A DNA stretch of 62,747 nt from BTRG01 sp036986275 (lineage in GTDB: Bacteria > Pseudomonadota > Gammaproteobacteria > Acidiferrobacterales > SZUA-150): contig BTRG01000005.1 of assembly GCA_036986275.1 (NCBI GenBank), positions 1 to 62,747 of the forward strand. Reading direction: 5' to 3'. Made by a program: the position numbers and the translations under genes. Shown here piece after piece: positions 17,401-24,451 of this stretch (the stretch's first letter is position 1; each line of letters begins with the position of its first letter). The notes under the pieces were generated by a model, which was given only the letters and a program-made list of their open reading frames with translations, was not told the DNA's origin and did no database searches.

Positions 17401-18342
17401 ATGAGCCTTATGCCACTGGCATCCAATTATAAACAACGTACGCTGAAAAATGTGATAACCGCCACTGGCGTGGGCCTGCATACAGGCAAGAAAGTCTATC
17501 TGACCCTGCGTCCCGCCCCCGCTGAGACTGGCATTGTTTTCCGTCGCATAGATCTGGACGAGCCTGTGGAAATCGCCGCTTGCCCCAAGTGCGTCGGGGA
17601 TACCCAGCTGTCTACCACGCTGGTCAAGGACGGTGTGCGGATTTCCACCGTAGAACATCTGTTGTCTGCCTTGGCAGGACTGGGCATCGATAATGCCTAT
17701 ATCGATGTCACGGCGCCGGAAGTACCCATTATGGACGGTAGTGCCGCACCCTTTGTCTTCCTGATTCAATCTGCCGGCATACATGAGCAGGATACCGCCA
17801 AGAAATTCCTGCGCATCAAAGAATCCGTGATCGTGGAAGAGGATGACAAGTGGGCCCGCTTTGATCCCTATGAAGGCTTCAAGGTGTCTTTCACCATTCA
17901 GTTCGAACATCCCTTGTTCCGTGATGGCTGTCACAAGGCCGAGCTGGATTTCTCATCGACCTCTTTCGTGAAGCAGGTGAGCCGGGCGCGCACATTTGGT
18001 TTTATGAAAGATATCGAACGCCTGCATGCCCGCAATCTGGCTTTGGGTGGCAGTTCCGATAATGCAGTGGTGCTGGATGATTTTCGTGTGCTCAACGAGG
18101 ATGGCCTGCGCTACAAAGATGAGTTTGTGAAACACAAAATTCTGGACGCCATCGGCGATCTCTATTTGCTGGGTTATAGCCTGATCGGGTCCTTTAGCGG
18201 CTTCAAGTCAGGCCATGCCCTGAATAACCGTTTGCTACAAACCTTGATGGAGCAGAGTAATGCTTGGGAGATTGTCACCTTCGATGACAATCAGCCGGCG
18301 CCCATCCCTTATATGCAACCCGCCCACGCCACGGGCTCCTGA
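17401..18342 (+). CDS. lpxC: UDP-3-O-acyl-N-acetylglucosamine deacetylase
   Basis: A 313-residue zinc amidase catalysing the committed step of lipid A synthesis. The N-terminus QRTLKNVITATGVGLHTGKK, zinc-binding VEHLLSALAGLGIDN and HKILDAIGDLYLLG, and the SFVKQVSRARTFGF segment are characteristic. AGGGG precedes the ATG at 17401. The usual place of lpxC is after ftsZ; here it follows xerC and precedes an uncharacterised gene, so either the locus was moved or this is an additional copy. Confidence 0.96.
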   Translation: MSLMPLASNYKQRTLKNVITATGVGLHTGKKVYLTLRPAPAETGIVFRRIDLDEPVEIAACPKCVGDTQLSTTLVKDGVRISTVEHLLSALAGLGIDNAYIDVTAPEVPIMDGSAAPFVFLIQSAGIHEQDTAKKFLRIKESVIVEEDDKWARFDPYEGFKVSFTIQFEHPLFRDGCHKAELDFSSTSFVKQVSRARTFGFMKDIERLHARNLALGGSSDNAVVLDDFRVLNEDGLRYKDEFVKHKILDAIGDLYLLGYSLIGSFSGFKSGHALNNRLLQTLMEQSNAWEIVTFDDNQPAPIPYMQPAHATGS

Positions 18343-18423
18343 TTTTTCCCAATTCCGGTGTGGCCATGATTGAGTCCGATCATGTATCCGTTGGCGTGCG
18401 TTTTTAGTCTATAGTCACGGCCT

Positions 18424-19287
18424 ATGTGCGAGGCCAGCTATTTCAGCATGCGCCGCGTATCGCCCTATCAGGGTACGGTGCAAGTCGTGGAGATGTCCGA
18501 TTTTCGTGCGTTGAGTGCGGACGGCATTACCTGGCGGGTACAACTCCGCCTTAGAGACTCCCGCTTTGCATCACATGGTATCTGGCGTGAACGCGGCTAT
18601 AGCAGTTTTACCGAGACACCTCAGACCGAGATTTATGTCCAGGCGCTTAAGCTGCGACCTGCATTACCTTTTCCCGCGGCTGATAAGCTCGAGCTATGGC
18701 TGTTGGATAGCGAACAAAAGCTTCCCCTCGCACTATTAACCAGCACCTTGCCGCGACATAAACCGGTGGCTATAGATCATGCCGTCTGGAATGCCACCAC
18801 TGTGACACGCAGTGAATTTGTTTCCGCCGGGATGACAGAATGCATTGATCTCAAGACAGATAAAATTCATGTGCCGCATACTGAAATTCTTCAGCGCAGT
18901 ATTCGTGTTGCCAGTGGTGTTATGGCCAGCGCCCAATGGTTCTTGCGCGATGAAGAGGGTGGTGCCGCCGGATCCAGTGCCTGCTATCTTGACCCGGTCT
19001 TGGAACACAGGGTGTTAGACAATGATTGCTTTCCCGAGTTATTGATAAGGGAACAAGGTTGGGAGAGTGATCGAGAGCGACAATTGGTGTTTGATTATCA
19101 TGACTGGTTGGCGCCGTATCTGTTAACACATGACAGGTTGAGTGCAGCTACACGCGATCGGCTGGAACATGCTGCTTGCAAGCACACACAACAGCTTTAT
19201 GAATTACGCCATGTCATTCCCTGTATCCTGAACAAGGAAACGGTAGAGGTAGCCATGGTGGCGGGCAAGTTGCAGCAGTCTCGTTAG
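18424..19287 (+). CDS. Conserved hypothetical protein
   Basis: A 287-residue soluble protein without a signal peptide or membrane segment. I do not recognise the family. The first half looks rich in beta strands (GTVQVVEMSDFRALSADG), with a WRVQLRLRD segment; the C-terminal half is helical with several conserved-looking Trp and His positions (WFLRDEE, VFDYHDWLAPYLL). It lies between lpxC and a ParA-like gene on the same strand. No function can be proposed. Confidence 0.6.
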   Translation: MCEASYFSMRRVSPYQGTVQVVEMSDFRALSADGITWRVQLRLRDSRFASHGIWRERGYSSFTETPQTEIYVQALKLRPALPFPAADKLELWLLDSEQKLPLALLTSTLPRHKPVAIDHAVWNATTVTRSEFVSAGMTECIDLKTDKIHVPHTEILQRSIRVASGVMASAQWFLRDEEGGAAGSSACYLDPVLEHRVLDNDCFPELLIREQGWESDRERQLVFDYHDWLAPYLLTHDRLSAATRDRLEHAACKHTQQLYELRHVIPCILNKETVEVAMVAGKLQQSR

Positions 19288-19383
19288 GAGTTTGCGGTTC
19301 ACAGGCTATCGACAATCACCCGCGGCTAATGTAGGGTTTTATTACATCATCACGAGGCCCACGATTCCAACAACAGGAAGGCT

Positions 19384-20115
19384 ATGATGCGGAAGATCAT
19401 GTTGCTCAATGCCAAAGGCGGTAGTGGTAAAACAACCCTGGCAATTAATCTGGCCAGTTATTTTATCGCTGAAGGCAAGACGGTCACCTTGGCCGATCTG
19501 GACCCGCAGCGCTCAAGCCTGGGATGGTTGGAGTCCCGGCAGCAGGAATGGCCTGCCATAGAGTGTGTCCAGGCGGATAACGGTCGTTTGCGCATCAGTC
19601 GCAAGACAGACTATTTGATTCTGGATACCCCCGCCGGACGTTTCGGTAAAGACCTGACAGCGCTGGTGCGCAAGGCCGAGACTATCCTGATCCCGGTGCA
19701 ACCATCAGCCACCGATATGCGCGCCGCCGCACGTTTTGTGCATGACGTGTTGAATGTTGGCAAGGTTGACAGGCGTGAAGTGCGCGTGGCCCTGGTGGCC
19801 AATCGTGCCCCGGTCAGTACTGGTGTGTCCGGTTCAGTCGAACGTCTAATGTCTACCCTGCATGTGCCGTTTTCCACCGGTGCGACAACCGTAACGACGA
19901 CCCTGCAGAATTTCCTGCTGGAATTAAAAGTACCCTTGTTGACCACGTTGCATGACAGCGAAGTCTATCGACAGGCAGATGCGGAAGGACGCGGTATTTT
20001 TGAATTACCCCATAATGATACCGTCAATGAACGCCGGCAATGGCAGCCCATACTGGACTGGCTGCGGAGTCGCAGAAGTCAGCCCATTAAGAAGAAAAAG
20101 CCAACCCGGGGTTGA
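19384..20115 (+). CDS. ParA/MinD-type ATPase
   Basis: A 243-residue protein with the deviant Walker A motif KGGSGKTT, the Walker A' region LADLDPQRSS and the Walker B DYLILDTPAG. This is the ParA/Soj class of dimerising ATPases that position DNA or protein cargo. It lacks an N-terminal DNA-binding domain, and no parB neighbour is present, so an orphan positioning ATPase is more likely than plasmid partition. AGGAAG precedes ATG 19384. The C-terminus is very basic (KKKKPTRG), which may contact the nucleoid. Confidence 0.85.
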   Translation: MMRKIMLLNAKGGSGKTTLAINLASYFIAEGKTVTLADLDPQRSSLGWLESRQQEWPAIECVQADNGRLRISRKTDYLILDTPAGRFGKDLTALVRKAETILIPVQPSATDMRAAARFVHDVLNVGKVDRREVRVALVANRAPVSTGVSGSVERLMSTLHVPFSTGATTVTTTLQNFLLELKVPLLTTLHDSEVYRQADAEGRGIFELPHNDTVNERRQWQPILDWLRSRRSQPIKKKKPTRG

Positions 20116-20232
20116 GCTGGCGCCCCATACAGCCCCTGGGTTAACGTGACGCACTTCTTTCGGCATGACAGGCGTGAGCGGGATGGCTACACTTGCTCGC
20201 CTGATACTGGAAAAGAAGGACCAAGGTGAGCC

Positions 20233-20550
20233 ATGTCTGAATTAGATGGATGTTCCGCGGCCGAACCCTACGCCCTGCGCGTCATAGGTGACAGCATGAT
20301 GCCGGAATTTGAAGAGGGCCATATCATTATCGTCGATCCGGTCATGCCCGCGACCTGTGGCGCCTATGTCGTGATTGATTATAATGGCGAGACCACCTTC
20401 CGCCAGTTTGTGACGGAAGGCGACAGGCATTTTCTCAAGGCGCTGGACACTCGCATCCCTCCTGTAGAATTAGTCGGTGAGTACCGGGTGCGTGGCGTCG
20501 TTGTGCAGCGCAGTGGCCGGGGTCGGCGCAATATCAAGCACTACGCCTGA
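20233..20550 (+). CDS. Stand-alone S24/LexA-like domain protein lacking the catalytic lysine
   Basis: A 105-residue protein consisting only of a peptidase S24 fold: VIGDSMMPEFEEGHIIIVDP contains Ser21, and the later strand reads GETTFRQFV where LexA and UmuD have TVK. The general-base Lys is replaced by Arg57, so self-cleavage is not expected. There is no helix-turn-helix. Such proteins may be signal-peptidase-like or simple binding domains. It follows the ParA-like gene by 117 bases on the same strand; a link is possible but unproven. Confidence 0.75.
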   Translation: MSELDGCSAAEPYALRVIGDSMMPEFEEGHIIIVDPVMPATCGAYVVIDYNGETTFRQFVTEGDRHFLKALDTRIPPVELVGEYRVRGVVVQRSGRGRRNIKHYA

Positions 20551-20571
20551 GTCGTGAATAGTGCCTGGGTC

Positions 20572-21861
20572 TTACTGGTAAAGATGGGCGCGCGAGTACG
20601 ACAAGGGGTTGTTTTGCGGGCGCGTGAACAAAATCTGAAATAGCTGTAACTCACCGGTATTAAAGGCGGCTATCGAGCCGACGAGATATAAACGCCAGGC
20701 ACGCACAAAGGCCTTGTCAAACATGGCCTCAACCTGCTCGATATTTTCATCATAACGCTGCAGCCAGTGTTCCAGTGTGCGTGCATAGTGCCTGCCCAGG
20801 TTTTCCACGTCCTGTACGCTGAAATTTGATGGCTCAAAGATGTCCATCATTTCGCGCAGGGCCGGTGGATAAGCGCCCGGGAAGATGCGTTTTTCTATCC
20901 AGGCATTCATCAGTGCCGGTTCATTGCGACCGATAGAGTGAATAAAACCGCGGCCCTCGGGCTTCAGGCAACGATGAATGACTTCGCCCAGCTTGCTATA
21001 GTTGTTGTGACCTACATGCTCCAGCATGCCGATAGAAACAAAGGCATCAAACTCGCCGGTGATGTTGCGGTAGTCGTCCTCGATATATTCGACTTTACCG
21101 TCCAGGCCCTGGTCTTTGGCACGCTGGCGTGCAAATATGACTTGCTCATGTGAGATGTTGTAGGATTTCACCTTCACGTCGTAATGCTTGGCCATATAGC
21201 GCGCCAGACCACCCCAGCCACAGCCGGCTTCCACTACCGTTTCACCCGGCTTCAATTCCAGTTTGCGGCAAATATGCTCCAGCTTGGCTGTCTGTGCCTG
21301 TTGTAAGGTCATGGCCTCATCGGGATAGTAGGCGCAGGTGTACTGCATGTGATCCCGGTCCAGCCACAAGGTGTAGAACTCATTCCCGATATCATAATGA
21401 TGATCGATGTGGGTACGCGAGCCCGCCAGGGTGTTGGCCCGTGGCGCCCGGGTCAGGAATTCAGTGATGCGTTTCTTGATGGGGCCGGCATTGTGTTCAG
21501 TCCTCAGCATGGCGGTGTAGCTGATTTCCAGAAATTGCAGCAAATCGCCTTCAACCTCGATCTGACCCGCACTGTAGAGGTCGCCGAAATACAGATTGGG
21601 GTTGGCCAGCAACTTGTATAAGGCGTTGCGATTGCGAATAAGGGCGGTGATTGTGGGTTCCTTGTCACAGACCCATATCTTGTCACCATTCCATAGCTTC
21701 ACCGCCACGGCCGGGCTGCCCAGTAGTATTAACATATGCTGCAATAGCCATATTTCCACACTGACAGCATTTTTGCCCGCAGCCTCAACCGCATCGTCGT
21801 ACGTGAGACCATCCAAAAATGTAGCCGGTGGGTCAAAGCTGATGGTTTTTTCTTTCTTCAT
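20572..21861 (-). CDS. cfa: Cyclopropane-fatty-acyl-phospholipid synthase
   Basis: A 429-residue SAM-dependent enzyme that adds a methylene bridge to unsaturated phospholipid acyl chains. The SAM motif VEAGCGWGGLARYMA, the preceding HYDIGNEFYTLWLD and the downstream YEDDYRN-like segment EYIEDDYRNI are family hallmarks. It is a common stress-response enzyme in the inner leaflet. It is convergent with the S24 gene (21-base gap) and stands alone. The length is normal for the class with an N-terminal lipid-binding extension. Confidence 0.95.
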   Translation of the reverse strand: MKKEKTISFDPPATFLDGLTYDDAVEAAGKNAVSVEIWLLQHMLILLGSPAVAVKLWNGDKIWVCDKEPTITALIRNRNALYKLLANPNLYFGDLYSAGQIEVEGDLLQFLEISYTAMLRTEHNAGPIKKRITEFLTRAPRANTLAGSRTHIDHHYDIGNEFYTLWLDRDHMQYTCAYYPDEAMTLQQAQTAKLEHICRKLELKPGETVVEAGCGWGGLARYMAKHYDVKVKSYNISHEQVIFARQRAKDQGLDGKVEYIEDDYRNITGEFDAFVSIGMLEHVGHNNYSKLGEVIHRCLKPEGRGFIHSIGRNEPALMNAWIEKRIFPGAYPPALREMMDIFEPSNFSVQDVENLGRHYARTLEHWLQRYDENIEQVEAMFDKAFVRAWRLYLVGSIAAFNTGELQLFQILFTRPQNNPLSYSRAHLYQ

Positions 21862-22024
21862 ATTATTATCGTCAGTTTATTATCGTCATTCCGTGATTCA
21901 GACGATGACATTTCTAATTTAGCTACATCCTAAAAGGATTCGTCTCCGCTGACAATTCCCTTATTGATTGACTATGGGATTAAGGTTGCAGGTGCCTGTT
22001 TATAAAGGATTTTCTGTTTTGGGC

Positions 22025-22507
22025 TCATGGGTTTCGTGGGTGTGTATAACCCCGTGGTCGAATGGCGACGGTGTTACGCACCTGAGTACACAGCGTACCG
22101 TCATTGAGATAGAAGCCCATTTCAAAGCTGGGGGTGCTGCGGCCACGCTGTGCCAGTTCGCGCCGTATGGTGGCTTCCTGTTCCGGATCGAAGCGAAATC
22201 GCAGCTCCAGATCGGTACTGCCGGGTAAGCGAAAATCCAGTGCCAGATCCCGGGTCCAGATAGAGTAGCCGGGAAAGATGTGGGCACAGGCCATGGCCGG
22301 CACCGGGTCGGCCAGGGCGGCTTCGGTACCTCCAAACATGCTGCCGCCAAAATTCCGGGTAAAGAAGGTCAGGGGTAAGTGAATAATGACTTCTCTCCAG
22401 TTGTTCCTGGCCTCGATACGAATATCCATAAGCCAGAATGGCGGATACATAGTCAGGTCACGACGTTTGCGTGCACCATAGAGGCGGAAAAATTTCATCA
22501 AATTCAT
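22025..22507 (-). CDS. DUF4442/YiiD-C-like hotdog-fold thioesterase
   Basis: A 160-residue protein from the ATG at 22507 (MNLMKFFRL...). The motif RNFGGSMFGGTEAALADPVP is typical of single-domain hotdog proteins of the DUF4442/YiiD C-terminal class, related to thioesterases. The substrate is unknown. It is divergent from a YciA-type thioesterase gene with 65 bases between the starts, so two hotdog proteins are neighbours and possibly share a control region. Confidence 0.75.
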   Translation of the reverse strand: MNLMKFFRLYGARKRRDLTMYPPFWLMDIRIEARNNWREVIIHLPLTFFTRNFGGSMFGGTEAALADPVPAMACAHIFPGYSIWTRDLALDFRLPGSTDLELRFRFDPEQEATIRRELAQRGRSTPSFEMGFYLNDGTLCTQVRNTVAIRPRGYTHPRNP

Positions 22508-22572
22508 TCTGTTTACCGAGGTGGCCGGGCTTGTGTCATTATATCGCCAAGACAAACAAATAGGACGTGTTT

Positions 22573-22989
22573 ATGGTGCAAACAAATCAGCAAGGACGAC
22601 TCCCGAACAGGCAGCCGGTGGTGCGGGTGATGCCGTATCCCAAAGACACGAATACCCTGGGCGATATATTTGGTGGCTGGATCATGTCCCATGTGGATGT
22701 GGCCGGTGCCGTGGTGGCATCAAGACGCGCCCGAGCCCGGGTGGTGACCGTGTCGGTCAATGCCTTTCAGTTCAAGGAGCCGGTGTATGTAGGTGACTTG
22801 GTCAGCTGTTATGCCGAAGTCACGCGGGTGGGGAATACCTCGATAACGGTGGAGGTAGAGGTCTATGCCGAGCGTGGCTGGCGGAGCCGGGATAGCCACA
22901 GCGGAGAATGCATCAAAGTAACAGAGGCCACATTGACTTATGTGGCGATGGGTGATGACGGGCGGCCTGTCAGTGTGCTGAAAGATTAA
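22573..22989 (+). CDS. yciA: Acyl-CoA thioesterase, YciA-like
   Basis: A 138-residue hotdog-fold hydrolase of acyl-CoA esters. GDIFGGWIMSHVDVAGAV contains the active-site Asp region of the YciA/BFIT class, and VTVSVNAFQFKEPVYVGDLV and VTEATLTYVAM follow as in the family. The start is ATG 22573; the GTG at 22567 is possible. A hairpin follows in the convergent gap to the Rrf2 regulator. Confidence 0.92.
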   Translation: MVQTNQQGRLPNRQPVVRVMPYPKDTNTLGDIFGGWIMSHVDVAGAVVASRRARARVVTVSVNAFQFKEPVYVGDLVSCYAEVTRVGNTSITVEVEVYAERGWRSRDSHSGECIKVTEATLTYVAMGDDGRPVSVLKD

Positions 22990-22994
22990 TGCAG

Positions 22995-23018
22995 GGTGGC
23001 CAGAATATCCTGGCCACC
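22995..23018. terminator. Bidirectional hairpin between convergent genes
   Basis: GGTGGCCAG (22995-23003) and CTGGCCACC (23010-23018) form a perfect 9-bp stem around a six-base loop in the short gap between yciA and the Rrf2 gene. There is no T tract on either side, but its place right after two converging stops suggests transcript end formation or stabilisation. Confidence 0.6.
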
Positions 23019-23025
23019 AGGAGTA

Positions 23026-23478
23026 TTAAGCGGCTTTATCCGGGGCCACACTTTCCAGTTGGTGATGAAGTTCTTCCTCATAGCTCCGCACGCAGTCTGC
23101 CAGCGTGATGCCTTGCAGGTAGTCGTGCAGGCCATGACTCAGCTCATTCCACATCGCGTGAATCGGGCTGCGGCGTGAGCTGTACAAGGTAGCCAGCATC
23201 TCCGGATTGGTGATGGGCGGGCTCTCCTCGATGGCAGAGACCACTTCGGCAATGGAAATGTCTTCTGGCGCCTTGGTCAGACAATAGCCTCCACCGGGTC
23301 CGCGTACACCGGAAACGAGGTTCTGGTGTCGCAATTTGGCGAAGATTTGTTCCAGGTAAGAAAGAGAAATGCCCTGATCGTGAGTCAGCTCGGTCAGGGT
23401 CATGGGTCCACGCTTGTGATGTAGGGCCAGGTTCATCATGGCTGTTACAGCAAAGCGTCCTTTACGCGATAATCTCAT
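23026..23478 (-). CDS. IscR-like Rrf2 regulator without the Fe-S cysteines
   Basis: A 150-residue winged-helix regulator aligned to E. coli IscR without gaps through residue 110: MRLSRKGRFAVTAMM, QGISLSYLEQIFAKLR, VRGPGGGY. The three cluster ligands of IscR (Cys92, Cys98, Cys104) are Pro, Leu and Ser here, while His107 is kept. A [2Fe-2S] cluster of the IscR type is therefore not expected. Downstream genes are not isc genes. A near-perfect IscR type-1 site overlaps its own promoter, so negative autoregulation is likely. It may sense something else or act constitutively. Confidence 0.88.
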   Translation of the reverse strand: MRLSRKGRFAVTAMMNLALHHKRGPMTLTELTHDQGISLSYLEQIFAKLRHQNLVSGVRGPGGGYCLTKAPEDISIAEVVSAIEESPPITNPEMLATLYSSRRSPIHAMWNELSHGLHDYLQGITLADCVRSYEEELHHQLESVAPDKAA

Positions 23479-23541
23479 GGCACACCCCTCGGGTTGTCGT
23501 GAATAAATGGGGCCGGCTAATCCCGACCAAGACTGTCAATC

Positions 23542-23573
23542 ATTATAATTACCTGAGTTAAACAGTCAAGTAT
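23542..23573 (-). promoter_or_regulatory. Promoter of the Rrf2 gene overlapped by an IscR type-1-like operator
   Basis: On the minus strand TTGACT (23569-23564), 16 bases, TATAAT (23547-23542) is a good sigma-70 promoter. The segment 23549-23573 on the plus strand matches the IscR type-1 consensus (ATASYYGACTRWWWYAGTCRRSTAT read in two halves) at 22 of 25 positions by my count, with the right half CAGTCAAGTAT perfect. The operator covers the -35 element and spacer, as expected of autorepression. Confidence 0.7.
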
Positions 23574-23685
23574 TTAACCTTAATTTTCCTGTGATGGTTT
23601 CATGTTTAAAAACAGTAAGATAAGACATATTATTTCCTTAGTACTGGTAGTTATCCCCGTAACTAGGGTTAAGAGAGAGTAAAAT

Positions 23686-24366
23686 ATGTACATTGTCGCG
23701 CTGATGCTGATCGTGCTGGCCCTGTTGTATGCCCCACAGTGGTGGGCGCAACGGGTCATGCGGCGTCATGCCGGGGAACAGGACCATTTTCAGGGCACGG
23801 GAGGTGAACTGGCCCGCCATTTGTTGGATCGCTTTGATTTGCAGGCCGTCACCGTCGAAGTTACGGAAGAGGGCGACCACTATGATCCCCTGGCGAAATC
23901 GGTGCGCCTGACCCGGGACAAGCTGGATGCCAAATCCCTGACTGCCATTGCCGTGGCTACCCATGAGGTGGGCCATGCCTTGCAGGATAAATTGAACTAC
24001 GGACCATTGTTGTGGCGCACGCGCCTGGCGCGCCTGGTACGAGTGACCGAGAAATTGGGCTCCGGGGTGATGTTGTTAATCCCGGTGTTGGCGCTGGTAT
24101 CGCGCAGCCCAACCGTGGGTCTGTTGGTGCTGATTACCGGCATACTCAGTCTGTTGGTAGGGGTGCTGGTGCATCTGGTGACATTGCCTGTGGAATGGGA
24201 TGCCAGTTTTCGCCGCGCCTTGCCCTTGCTGGAAGAGGGGTATATCTCGGCAGCAGAGCAGCGTGCCGCCAGGACCTTGTTAACCGCCGCGGCCATCACC
24301 TATGTCGCCGGTTCACTGGCCGGCCTGTTGAATCTGTGGCGATGGATCGCTATCTTGCGTCGGTGA
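23686..24366 (+). CDS. YugP-like membrane zinc metallopeptidase
   Basis: A 226-residue membrane protein with an N-terminal helix (1-17), the zinc motif H93-E-V-G-H97 in AVATHEVGHALQD, and hydrophobic helices at about 120-165 and 200-220. This is the layout of the neutral zinc metallopeptidase 2 (YugP) family, whose substrates are unknown. VEWDASFRRALPLLEEG, containing the third acidic ligand region, is also typical. It is divergent from the Rrf2 regulator gene. Confidence 0.87.
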   Translation: MYIVALMLIVLALLYAPQWWAQRVMRRHAGEQDHFQGTGGELARHLLDRFDLQAVTVEVTEEGDHYDPLAKSVRLTRDKLDAKSLTAIAVATHEVGHALQDKLNYGPLLWRTRLARLVRVTEKLGSGVMLLIPVLALVSRSPTVGLLVLITGILSLLVGVLVHLVTLPVEWDASFRRALPLLEEGYISAAEQRAARTLLTAAAITYVAGSLAGLLNLWRWIAILRR

Positions 24367-24451
24367 CCCTTGGCTAAGGCCACTGGTCATACAGTATGCG
24401 TGAACGTAGACTGCCTCGGCCTGTTTCAGCCAATTAATCCAGAGAGTTCAC

